Of a DNA stretch of 9,501 bases, positions 1-5,374 are shown piece by piece (position 1 is the stretch's first letter; each line of letters begins with the position of its first letter). The stretch spans positions 1-9,501 of the forward strand of contig CACYCU010000039.1 of the NCBI GenBank assembly GCA_902772945.1, given 5' to 3'. The notes beneath the pieces are model-generated. The model saw nothing but the letters and a program-made list of their open reading frames with translations. It searched no databases and was not told where the DNA came from. The stretch comes from an uncultured bacterium. Its GTDB lineage: Bacteria; Cyanobacteriota; Vampirovibrionia; Gastranaerophilales; Gastranaerophilaceae. Made by a program: the position numbers and the translations under genes.

Positions 1-28
1 ATGATATCAACAATTTCTTATAATTCAT
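1..28 (-). CDS. 5' end of a leftward gene running off the window
   Basis: Only nine codons are visible, reading MNYKKLLIS from an ATG at 28-26. The start is supported by a good ribosome binding site, AGGAG at 38-34 on the minus strand, five bases before the ATG, and by a plausible promoter further upstream (103-75). The start Met-Asn-Tyr-Lys-Lys-Leu-Leu-Ile would fit a signal peptide or membrane anchor, but too little is present to say. The gene is divergent from the XerC-like recombinase. No function can be given. Confidence 0.5.
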
Positions 29-74
29 AATTTCTCCTGGAGTTTTATAAATAATTTTCTTTTCTTCCAAAAAT

Positions 75-103
75 ATTGTATAATAGTAAACATAAAAAAG
101 CAA
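75..103 (-). promoter_or_regulatory. Promoter for the leftward gene at the window edge
   Basis: On the minus strand, TTGCTT (103-98) is followed after 17 bases by TACAAT (80-75), a reasonable sigma-70-type pair. It would give a leader of about 40 nt that includes the AGGAG site at 38-34. It overlaps the -10 proposed for the rightward xerC-like gene. Confidence 0.45.
79..84 (+). promoter_or_regulatory. Possible -10 element for the xerC-like gene
   Basis: A perfect TATAAT lies at 79-84, about 63 bases before the ATG at 147. The matching -35 position (around 56-61, TTTCTT) is poor. A second weak -10 candidate, TATACA, lies at 127-132. The element overlaps the leftward promoter at 75-103, so the two directions may compete. 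Confidence 0.3.
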
Positions 104-146
104 TAATATAAATGATGTATAAAAAGTATACAACAATTTGATAATT

Positions 147-1061
147 ATGGCACTAAATTCGGACTCAAAACAGGATTTGGAAGATTTCAAATCATACATA
201 ATTGCAGAAAAAAATTTTTCTGAACATACAGCAAAAGCTTATTGTTCAGATGTTTTGAGCTACATTGTCTGGTTGGATGAAAATTCATGTGAAACTGCTG
301 ATTTTTCTAAAATGAGAGATTATTTGCATTTTATACAAAAATTTAATTACAAAAAAACCACACTGGCTCGAAAAATTGCATCATTAAGAACTTTTTACAA
401 ATATTTATATAGAGAGAAAAAAATTGATACAAATCCTGCAATGAATCTTAATAATCCCAAACGTCCAAAATCACTTCCTAAATTTTTGACACCTGATGAA
501 GTTGAACAAATTTTAAACAATACAAAAATTGAAACTCCGTCCGGATACAGAAACAGAACAATTTTAGAACTTTTATGGGCCAGCGGAATGCGTATTTCTG
601 AACTTGCAGGACTAAATTTTGGAGATTTGAACTTAGAACAAAATGAAATCAGGGTTTTTGGTAAAGGTTCAAAAGAAAGAATTATTTTAATTACAGACAG
701 GGCAAAAAATTATCTTGAACGCTATATAGAAAGCGCAAGAGATTTGATACCAAAAGGTTTTCCTGTTCCTGACAGAAGTGAAAATTCTCCTGTTTTTATA
801 AATAATACAGGTTACAGATTGCAAACAAAAACAATTAGAAATGTCATAAATGAAATTGTTGAGAAAATAAATTTGCCAAAACATGTTACCCCTCACGTTT
901 TCAGGCACAGTTTTGCAACACATTTGATAGAGAACGGTGCAGATTTGAGAGTTGTTCAGGAACTTTTGGGACACGCAAGCATCTCAAATACTCAAATTTA
1001 CACTCATATTTCTACTCAACATTTAAAAGATGTTTACAATGAAGCACATCCGAGAGCATAA
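147..1061 (+). CDS. xerC: XerC-like site-specific tyrosine recombinase
   Basis: A 304-residue tyrosine recombinase of the Xer type, close to the usual size of about 300. It would cut and rejoin DNA at a dif-type site, with a partner, to resolve chromosome dimers before division. The N-terminal SAM-like core-binding domain spans about residues 8-90 and the catalytic domain about 110-295. The full catalytic set is visible: R149 (SGMRISEL), K173 (GKGSKER), H250 and R253 (HVFRHSF), H276 (LLGHAS) and nucleophile Y285 (QIYTH). The SGMRISELAGL and HASISNTQIYTH wording is closer to XerC than XerD. ATG at 147 is preferred over an in-frame TTG at 138; neither has a Shine-Dalgarno sequence. It converges on the leftward 118-residue gene across a shared hairpin terminator. 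The family call is firm; the C-versus-D assignment is less so, since it could serve an integron-like or phage-type role. Confidence 0.85.
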   Translation: MALNSDSKQDLEDFKSYIIAEKNFSEHTAKAYCSDVLSYIVWLDENSCETADFSKMRDYLHFIQKFNYKKTTLARKIASLRTFYKYLYREKKIDTNPAMNLNNPKRPKSLPKFLTPDEVEQILNNTKIETPSGYRNRTILELLWASGMRISELAGLNFGDLNLEQNEIRVFGKGSKERIILITDRAKNYLERYIESARDLIPKGFPVPDRSENSPVFINNTGYRLQTKTIRNVINEIVEKINLPKHVTPHVFRHSFATHLIENGADLRVVQELLGHASISNTQIYTHISTQHLKDVYNEAHPRA

Positions 1062-1079
1062 ATTCCAAAATTTTGGCAA

Positions 1080-1112
1080 AAAAAATTTCCATTATAACAA
1101 TGGAAATTTTTT
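1080..1112. terminator. Bidirectional hairpin terminator between convergent genes
   Basis: A perfect 14-bp inverted repeat with a five-base loop (ATAAC at 1094-1098) has arms AAAAATTTCCATT (1081-1093) and its complement (1099-1111), extended by one A-T pair. Each arm begins with an A run and ends with a T run, so it can work in both directions. It lies 18 bp after the xerC-like stop and 6 bp after the stop of the leftward hypothetical gene. Confidence 0.75.
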
Positions 1113-1118
1113 CTGATT

Positions 1119-1475
1119 TTACGCCAAAGCTTCTGATACATAATCTATAACTTCATCAAACATTTGCTGAATTGGCTGTACAATATCCAGCATTGTTTCT
1201 TTTTGAATGTCTCTAATTACATCTTTAGATTTCGGCGGTTTTTGTGTAATTTCTTCAAACTTTCCGGATTCAAGCTGTTTTAACAAATCCCTTGAAAAAT
1301 CCTCTGTACTCCGTAAGGAAGACAATATCGCACAATCAATCTTGAAAAGGTCTGCTGAACTCAATTCGGTATCAAGCATTCTCTCCATTTTGTCGACATC
1401 AATTATGTCATGCATAATTGCACCGGCAACTGCGTTACTGTCAGAAACAGTAACTTTCTCCAATTTTGAATCCAT
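1119..1475 (-). CDS. Small acidic protein of unknown function
   Basis: A 118-residue protein I do not recognise. It has no signal peptide and no membrane segment, is rich in Asp, Glu and Lys and looks almost entirely alpha-helical. A short linker with a Pro-Pro pair (QKPPKSKD, about residues 78-85) separates two halves. The start is supported by a strong GGAGGT at 1492-1487 on the minus strand, though the 11-base gap to the ATG is long. The gene follows the XerD-like gene in the same direction after 110 bp that include a weak terminator-like hairpin, so it may be transcribed alone or as a read-through partner. Codon use matches its neighbours. It could be a lineage-specific regulatory or adaptor protein; that is a guess. 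Reality as a gene is likely because of the ribosome binding site, clean length and the shared terminator. Confidence 0.65.
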   Translation of the reverse strand: MDSKLEKVTVSDSNAVAGAIMHDIIDVDKMERMLDTELSSADLFKIDCAILSSLRSTEDFSRDLLKQLESGKFEEITQKPPKSKDVIRDIQKETMLDIVQPIQQMFDEVIDYVSEALA

Positions 1476-1545
1476 ATTAAAAATTTACCTCCAGTTTTTA
1501 TTGTCCGTAAATTCTATTTCGTCCATGACTTGAAAAAACTTTAAT

Positions 1546-1579
1546 AAAAAAAACGATTTGTTACATTTAATTTACAATC
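1546..1579 (-). terminator. Weak intrinsic terminator after the xerD-like gene
   Basis: On the minus strand a short imperfect hairpin (GATTGT at 1579-1574 pairing with ACAAATC at 1561-1555, one bulged A) is followed by eight T (1553-1546). The stem is short and the loop AT-rich, so termination is probably partial, leaving room for read-through into the 118-residue gene. Confidence 0.35.
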
Positions 1580-1585
1580 TTTGTT

Positions 1586-2446
1586 TTATTCTTTGTTTAT
1601 TGCAAAATAAACCTCTTTTAGGCGTTTTTTACTAATATGTGTATAAAGCTGAGTTGTGGAAACATCACTGTGCCCTAAAAGTTCCTGAACTACTCTCAAA
1701 TCTGCTCCATTTTCTATCAAATGCGTTGCAAAACTGTGCCTTAAAGTATGGGGAGAAATTGTTTTGTGAAGAAGTTTTCCATGATTATGAATAAATGTGT
1801 AAACTTCTTGTCTTGTTATTTTATGACCTTTTTCATTTAACAAAAATTGTTTTGTATCCAAGTTAAACTTTTGAATAATATAATCTCTTTCCGGCAAATA
1901 ATTGTTTATTGCTTCAATTGCTTTTTTTCCCAAAGGAACAATTCTGTCTTTTGAGCCTTTTCCTGTACATTGAAGATATTTTCCGTTCAAATCATAGCTT
2001 GATGTATTCAAATTTACCAATTCGGAAACTCTCAAACCGCAACCATAAAGGAGCTCTACTATAACTTTTTCAAGATTTGATAAGTTTTGATTTAATATTT
2101 CTTCTATTTCTTGAACAGAAATAACCTTTGGGAGTCTTTGCGGAACTTTTGGCTGTTCAAGAGTAAGCGTCGGATTTGTTTTTATTATTTCATTTGCACA
2201 AGCCCATTTAAAAAAAACTCTAAAAGATGCTATTTTTCGCATTATACTGGTTGGTGAATATTTTTTTTCGTGCAAGTTTCTTATATAAGTATTTATTTGA
2301 TTTCTTTGAATTTTTTCCAAATCAACATCATCACAAAACGCAAAAAAATCGTTTAAATCTCTCCTATATGCATCAATAGTATTTTGTGACAAACCTTTTT
2401 CAACTTCCAAAAAGTCTAAATATTCTGATAATACTTGAATATTCAT
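1586..2446 (-). CDS. xerD: XerD-like site-specific tyrosine recombinase
   Basis: A 286-residue Xer-family recombinase, slightly shorter than typical XerD (about 298), acting on dif-type sites with its XerC partner. The core-binding domain is about residues 3-85 and the catalytic domain about 105-280. Catalytic residues are complete: R139 (GCGLRVSEL), K163 (GKGSKDR), H233 and R236 (HTLRHSF), H259 (LLGHSD) and Y268 (QLYTH). LLYGCGLRVSEL and LGHSDVSTTQLYTH resemble XerD. There is no Shine-Dalgarno sequence; instead a good promoter ends six bases before the ATG, predicting a leaderless message. A second Xer gene lies convergently only 524 bp away, with the 118-residue gene between. A 72-bp stretch of the catalytic region is nearly identical in DNA to the other xer gene. 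Confidence 0.85.
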   Translation of the reverse strand: MNIQVLSEYLDFLEVEKGLSQNTIDAYRRDLNDFFAFCDDVDLEKIQRNQINTYIRNLHEKKYSPTSIMRKIASFRVFFKWACANEIIKTNPTLTLEQPKVPQRLPKVISVQEIEEILNQNLSNLEKVIVELLYGCGLRVSELVNLNTSSYDLNGKYLQCTGKGSKDRIVPLGKKAIEAINNYLPERDYIIQKFNLDTKQFLLNEKGHKITRQEVYTFIHNHGKLLHKTISPHTLRHSFATHLIENGADLRVVQELLGHSDVSTTQLYTHISKKRLKEVYFAINKE

Positions 2447-2452
2447 AAATAA

Positions 2453-2481
2453 TTTATACTACATATTTTGAATAATGACAA
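2453..2481 (-). promoter_or_regulatory. Leaderless promoter for the xerD-like gene
   Basis: On the minus strand TTGTCA (2481-2476), a 17-base spacer and TATAAA (2458-2453) are followed by only six bases before the ATG at 2446. Transcription from the usual +7 position would begin at the A of the start codon. Its -35 overlaps the -35 of the rightward promoter by five bases. Confidence 0.65.
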
Positions 2482-2502
2482 TATTATTTTGCATGTTATA
2501 AT
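2475..2502 (+). promoter_or_regulatory. Promoter for the secreted NTF2-like gene
   Basis: ATGACA (2475-2480), a 16-base spacer and a perfect TATAAT (2497-2502) preceded by the extended -10 element TGT (2494-2496). The predicted start near 2509 gives a 41-nt leader with AGGAG at 2539-2543, six bases before the ATG at 2550. The -35 is shared, base for base over five positions, with the leftward xerD-like promoter. Confidence 0.65.
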
Positions 2503-2549
2503 ATGAACATAAATAATTTTAAATCGTTATATCATTGTAGGAGAAAGAT

Positions 2550-3020
2550 ATGAAGAAACTATTATCATTATTTGCTATATTAGTTATGTTTACAGTAAAT
2601 GCTGTTTTTGCGGATGATGCACAAGAGGCTTTAAAATTCTTTAACAACTATGTTAATGCTGCAAATACATACAGTCCAACATTACCAACATACTACTCAC
2701 CAAATGCAAAAATCATAAGACAAGTCGTAAAACCGGACGGAGGAACTGCAAACGCATACACCGATACTGCAACTTATGTAAAACAAATGAAAATCGGTCA
2801 AGCTACAGCAAAATTAAGAAAATACACTAATTCATATTCAAATGTAACTATCCAATCTTTAGGAAACGGACAATATAAAATCAGTTCACTAAGACAACCT
2901 AAAGGGGAAACATATAAACTTAAAACATATATGATTGTTAAAAAAATCAACGGAAATTGGAAAATTATAGAAGAATTGATGCAAACAAAGGAACAAATCT
3001 TTTTAAGATATGCTAAATAA
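2550..3020 (+). CDS. Secreted NTF2-like (SnoaL/DUF4440-type) protein
   Basis: A 156-residue exported protein. Residues 1-21 form a standard signal peptide (two Lys, a hydrophobic core, cleavage after AVFA before Asp-Asp), leaving about 135 residues. The mature part starts with an amphipathic helix (about 24-41, AQEALKFFNNYV) followed by a tyrosine-marked loop and then alternating strands, ending in NGNWKIIEELM (about 134-144). That order, helix first and a final strand of the NGxWKI type, is what NTF2-like folds show, but no catalytic residues can be named. No lipobox or membrane anchor is seen, so it should be free in the periplasm or outside. It has its own promoter and AGGAG site. Threonine, asparagine and lysine content is high. 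The function is unknown; the fold call is moderate. Confidence 0.75.
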   Translation: MKKLLSLFAILVMFTVNAVFADDAQEALKFFNNYVNAANTYSPTLPTYYSPNAKIIRQVVKPDGGTANAYTDTATYVKQMKIGQATAKLRKYTNSYSNVTIQSLGNGQYKISSLRQPKGETYKLKTYMIVKKINGNWKIIEELMQTKEQIFLRYAK

Positions 3021-3058
3021 GACTTAGATTCTTGCTTGTATCAGTTTGATATGTTGGA

Positions 3059-3075
3059 TAAGTGCATTACGCTTA
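3059..3075. repeat. Small hairpin beside the palindromic repeat
   Basis: TAAGTG (3059-3064) and CGCTTA (3070-3075) can pair around a five-base loop, with one G-U pair. It lies 38 bp after the stop of the secreted protein gene and just before the larger repeat, and may be part of the same unit. There is no T run, so it is not a standard terminator. Confidence 0.3.
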
Positions 3076-3082
3076 AATATTG

Positions 3083-3158
3083 TCATCCTGAACTTGACAA
3101 AACGAACAAACGAGGGACGAGTTTTGTGAGCTTGTCTGCCTTGTGCTGTTTCAGGATC
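3083..3158. repeat. GC-richer imperfect palindromic repeat element
   Basis: About 75 bp standing out from its surroundings by base content (nearly half G+C against well under a third around it). The outer arms ATCCTGAA (3085-3092) and TTCAGGAT (3150-3157) are exact complements. An inner pair ACAAAAC (3097-3103) and GTTTTGT (3121-3127) is also exact. CGAG occurs twice, three bases apart, at 3111-3114 and 3118-3121. No reading frame is evident. The arms TCATCCTGAAC and TTTCAGGATC look like the ends of short dispersed palindromes found between genes in many bacteria. Whether it is repeated elsewhere in this genome cannot be seen here. It may also end transcription from the upstream secreted-protein gene. 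Confidence 0.55.
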
Positions 3159-3186
3159 TAAAAGTAAAATAAACATCAAATTTTAA

Positions 3187-3327
3187 TTATTTAAATTTAA
3201 ATAATAAACCTAAACTAATGAACCTTTTAACTGTCTCTACTTTTGCCAAATGTTCTCGCGAAATATCTAATTTTTCTGTAAGTTCATTTTGAGATAAATT
3301 TTTATTTTTTCTTGCTTTTTGGATATT
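3187..3327 (-). pseudogene. Decayed XRE-family (Cro/CI-type) helix-turn-helix gene
   Basis: On the minus strand, codons from 3327 to the stop at 3189-3187 read 46 residues containing an unmistakable HTH_3 core: ARKNKNLSQNELTEKL, then DISREHLAKVE, then KRFISLGLLFK. In intact relatives this is followed by several more residues and preceded by a start and a first helix. Here no ATG, GTG or TTG is available in frame: an in-frame TAA (3342-3340) lies just upstream, and the frame ends early after LLFKFK. The usual Gly of ETGKR is Val. I read it as the remnant of a small DNA-binding repressor, perhaps from a lost mobile element. A frameshift reaching an upstream start cannot be fully excluded. Confidence 0.65.
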
Positions 3328-3362
3328 AAAAAACGGATATTAATTGACCTTGACGGGAAAAC

Positions 3363-3440
3363 GAATACGAAAAAGAAAAATTTGACGAAAATTTATTGGA
3401 AAAAATCTTAATAAATTGCCATTTAAAAAAACTTGTATAA
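3363..3440 (+). pseudogene. Coding-like scrap upstream of aroC
   Basis: The plus frame from 3363 reads EYEKEKFDENLLEKILINC, then HLKKLV and a TAA at 3438-3440. The composition is protein-like but the frame has no start codon and is closed upstream by TGA at 3351-3353. A neighbouring frame just upstream reads ILIDLDGKT (3338-3364), so a broken gene with a frameshift is possible. It overlaps the proposed aroC promoter. This could equally be chance in AT-rich DNA. Confidence 0.25.
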
Positions 3441-3443
3441 TAA
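3416..3443 (+). promoter_or_regulatory. Probable promoter for aroC, giving a near-leaderless message
   Basis: TTGCCA (3416-3421), a 16-base spacer and TAATAA (3438-3443), with a perfect TATAAT overlapping at 3436-3441. Either -10 would place the start of transcription within a few bases of the ATG at 3451. There is no Shine-Dalgarno sequence in the A-rich bases before the ATG, which fits a leaderless message. Confidence 0.45.
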
Positions 3444-3450
3444 TTAAAAA

Positions 3451-4497
3451 ATGAGCAAATTTAGATTTTTAACAGCCGGCGAAAGCCACGGAAAATGTCT
3501 TACAGCTATTATAGAAGGTGTTCCTGCGGGTTTTGAAATAAATTCTGAATTTATAAACAGTGAACTAAAACGCCGTCAAGGAGGATATGGCAGAGGCGCA
3601 AGAATGAAAATTGAATCAGATACTGTTGAAATAACATCAGGTATAAGATTCGGCAAAACTATCGGTTCTCCTATTACTCTTGTTATTCAAAATAAAGATT
3701 TTGAAAATTGGCAAAAAATTATGAGCATTTATCCGGAAGATTTTACTGATGAAAAATCTTTTACAAAATGCCGTCCTGGGCACGCAGATTACGCAGGAAG
3801 CATAAAATATAATCAAAAAGATTTAAGAAACATTTTAGAACGTTCAAGTGCCAGAAAAACAGCTATAGAAACTGCTGTAGGAGCTGTTGCAAAACAAATT
3901 CTTGAAAAATTCAATGTTAAATGGTCATCAAGGATTATACAAATTGGAAATGTAAAAGAAAATTTTGAACAAGAAATAGATAAAGCTAAAGAAATTGGCG
4001 ATACACTTGGCGGAAAATTTGAAATTATATTTGAAAATCTTCCTATAGGACTTGGTTCATATGTTCATTGGGACAGAACGATAGACGGCAAAATTGCACA
4101 AACTGTAATGAGTATACCTGCAATTAAATCAGTTTCTTTTGGAAACTATAATGCGTATAAGATGTTTGGAAGCGAATATCATGACGAAATGTTTTTAGAT
4201 AACGGAAAAATTGTTCGCAAAACAAACAATGCAGGCGGAGTGGAAGGCGGAATGACAAACGGTCAACCTCTTATTGTAACAGCTGTTATGAAACCTATTC
4301 CGACATTAAAAAAACCCCTATCTACTGTTGATTTATTAACAATGGAAGAAACTCAAGCACATTTTGAAAGATCAGATACATGCGCTGTTGAAGCTTGTTC
4401 TGTTGTTGCAGAAGCAAGAATTGCAACTGTTTTAGCAGATGAAATTCTTGAAAAATTCGGCGGTGACAACTTTGAAGAAATTATGAAAAGAATTTAA
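3451..4497 (+). CDS. aroC: Chorismate synthase
   Basis: Converts 5-enolpyruvylshikimate 3-phosphate to chorismate with loss of phosphate, using reduced FMN; this is the last common step to aromatic amino acids, folate and quinones, in the cytoplasm. The 348 residues are a full-length but compact enzyme. The signatures are all present: GESHG (10-14) near the N terminus with H13, RRQGGYGRG and ARMKIESD (41-57), CRPGHADYAG (107-116), ERSSARKTA (130-138), AGGVEGGMTNGQPL (261-274) and ERSDTCAVEA (306-315). The N terminus MSKFRFLTAGESHG matches the family start, so ATG 3451 is secure despite the missing ribosome binding site. No other shikimate genes are adjacent. It follows a gene-debris region and is followed after 17 bp by a strong promoter for a possible small RNA, then by a terminator that probably also ends the aroC transcript. 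Confidence 0.97.
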   Translation: MSKFRFLTAGESHGKCLTAIIEGVPAGFEINSEFINSELKRRQGGYGRGARMKIESDTVEITSGIRFGKTIGSPITLVIQNKDFENWQKIMSIYPEDFTDEKSFTKCRPGHADYAGSIKYNQKDLRNILERSSARKTAIETAVGAVAKQILEKFNVKWSSRIIQIGNVKENFEQEIDKAKEIGDTLGGKFEIIFENLPIGLGSYVHWDRTIDGKIAQTVMSIPAIKSVSFGNYNAYKMFGSEYHDEMFLDNGKIVRKTNNAGGVEGGMTNGQPLIVTAVMKPIPTLKKPLSTVDLLTMEETQAHFERSDTCAVEACSVVAEARIATVLADEILEKFGGDNFEEIMKRI

Positions 4498-4514
4498 CAT
4501 AATATTTTTTTAAG

Positions 4515-4543
4515 TTGACAAATTTATTTTTTTCATTTATAAT
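4515..4543 (+). promoter_or_regulatory. Perfect consensus sigma-70 promoter with no gene behind it
   Basis: TTGACA (4515-4520), exactly 17 bases, TATAAT (4538-4543): both hexamers match consensus in full. Transcription would start near G4550. The next downstream structure is a terminator only about 20 nt further, and the next gene is on the opposite strand. Confidence 0.75.
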
Positions 4544-4549
4544 GAATTT

Positions 4550-4600
4550 GGGGTAAATGTATATTTATAAGTCTTGTCAATCGACGAGACTTTCTTTTTT
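4550..4600 (+). ncRNA. Candidate tiny RNA of about 50 nt
   Basis: The region between the consensus promoter (4515-4543) and the end of the T run (4600) would be transcribed as about 51 nt: a GGGG start (4550-4553), an AU-rich single-stranded stretch (4554-4568) and the terminator hairpin (4569-4592). It lies in the gap between convergent aroC and the bioD-like gene. It would be antisense to the 3' untranslated region of the latter if that message runs on leftward. No known RNA family is recognised. It may instead be an abortive or insulating transcript. This is inferred from promoter and terminator alone. Confidence 0.45.
4569..4600 (+). terminator. Strong intrinsic terminator downstream of aroC
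   Basis: AAGTCTTGTC (4569-4578), loop AATC, GACGAGACTT (4583-4592): a ten-pair stem with one G-U pair, followed by TCTTTTTT (4593-4600). The T run is only on the plus strand. It would end both aroC transcription and anything begun at 4550. In the minus direction it could form a hairpin after the bioD-like stop (4609) but lacks the T run. Confidence 0.8.
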
Positions 4601-4608
4601 GGAAATGA

Positions 4609-5316
4609 TTATAATTTTGCAATTTTTATTTTAAAAACTTTTTCCAAATCTATACTATTCAATATCACTGTTATCAAATCATTTGGATCAATATTTTTTT
4701 CAATTTCAGGAACAATTCCCAATATTTCAACACCCGTATATTCTTCAATTAATTTTGGCATCAATTTTATATCTGCATCTTCAACTCCGTATGGATAATC
4801 GTTTATTATAATTCCATTTATATCAAAATTAAGTTCTTTTGCTCTGTTTACTGACAAAAGTACGTTGTTTATATCGGGATTCTTGGCGGAAACTACAAAT
4901 AATATCGGCATATCAAGCATTTTTACAACATCTTCTTCTAAAAAATCTTTGCTTATCGGAGTGCCAAGTCCTGAAAGACCGTCAACTATCAAACATTCAT
5001 TTCTGTCTTGTATTTTTTGATAATCCATTAATATTACATTTTTTTCCATTACAAGACCTTCTGCTGCAGCTGATAAAATAGGAGAAAGCTCGCTTTCTAA
5101 TTGATAAGAATAATATGTTTTAATAAACGGATCTAAAAATTTTATATAAGACAAATCGTTAGAAACAACTTTCCCGTTTTTTATTGAAACACCGGTTTCA
5201 AACGGTTTATATACAGCACAAGAGTAGCCTAAACTCTGCATTGTTGCAGAAATTCCGGCAGTGATAAATATTTTATCTTTGTTTTGTTCAACACCTGTAA
5301 TAAAAAGTTCTAACAT
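4609..5316 (-). CDS. BioD-like (dethiobiotin synthetase fold) protein with altered Walker A
   Basis: A 235-residue protein aligning end to end with dethiobiotin synthetase (about 225), the ATP-dependent enzyme that closes the ureido ring of biotin. Retained features: LFITG at the first strand (4-8), YKPFETG (36-42) matching the substrate-binding Lys-Pro segment, ND at 53-54, VDGLSGLGTPIS (111-122) in place of VEGAGG...PLS, FVVSAKNPDINNVLLS (140-155) and GIIIND (168-173) with the nucleotide-binding Asn-Asp. The odd part is the P-loop: the family has GTDTxxGKT, but here it is GVEQNKDKI (8-16). The Lys is kept, but the second Gly is Asp and the Thr is Ile. ATP binding may be lost or changed, so it may be an inactive or repurposed paralogue. 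No other biotin genes are near. No Shine-Dalgarno sequence; an extended -10 ends six bases before the ATG. Confidence 0.7.
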   Translation of the reverse strand: MLELFITGVEQNKDKIFITAGISATMQSLGYSCAVYKPFETGVSIKNGKVVSNDLSYIKFLDPFIKTYYSYQLESELSPILSAAAEGLVMEKNVILMDYQKIQDRNECLIVDGLSGLGTPISKDFLEEDVVKMLDMPILFVVSAKNPDINNVLLSVNRAKELNFDINGIIINDYPYGVEDADIKLMPKLIEEYTGVEILGIVPEIEKNIDPNDLITVILNSIDLEKVFKIKIAKL

Positions 5317-5322
5317 AATTGC

Positions 5323-5331
5323 ATGTTATCA
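5323..5331 (-). promoter_or_regulatory. Extended -10 promoter of the bioD-like gene
   Basis: On the minus strand TGA (5331-5329) followed by TAACAT (5328-5323) fits an extended -10, and only six bases separate it from the ATG at 5316. No convincing -35 is seen (A-rich at the right distance). It predicts a leaderless transcript, consistent with the absence of a ribosome binding site. Confidence 0.35.
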
Positions 5332-5374
5332 CAAAATTTAAATTTCTTTTTTCAAAAAGTTTTGAACATGTAGT

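Noticed and set aside
138..146. A TTG start three codons before the xerC-like ATG.
   Set aside because: ATG at 147 is available, and the extra residues (MII) add nothing; a weak TATACA at 127-132 is the only support.
1490..1531. A 13-codon leader-like frame (MDEIEFTDNKNWR) on the minus strand, whose stop overlaps the GGAGGT of the 118-residue gene.
   Set aside because: No ribosome binding site of its own and too short to judge; a likely -10 (TAGAAT) lies inside it, so its ATG may not be transcribed.
1207..1533. A plus-strand 108-codon frame opposite the 118-residue gene.
   Set aside because: The minus-strand gene has a strong ribosome binding site and balanced composition; the plus frame is Ser/Ile/Leu-rich in the manner of an antisense shadow, and has no ribosome binding site.
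4492..4520. A dif-like site: ATTTAACATAA (4492-4502) equals the XerD-side half of the E. coli dif site, with a loosely complementary half at 4510-4520.
   Set aside because: It overlaps the aroC stop and a consensus promoter, the second half matches at only 7 of 11 positions with a 7-base centre, and dif should lie opposite the origin, not 1 kb from it. An 11-base match is not very improbable in AT-rich DNA.
4557..4634. A 25-codon frame starting ATG at 4557, inside the putative tiny RNA.
   Set aside because: It reads through the terminator and into the opposite-strand gene, and has no proper ribosome binding site.
4574..5081. Plus-strand open frames of 74 and 80 codons opposite the bioD-like gene.
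   Set aside because: They are antisense shadows of a gene with clear family alignment and have no family-like content.
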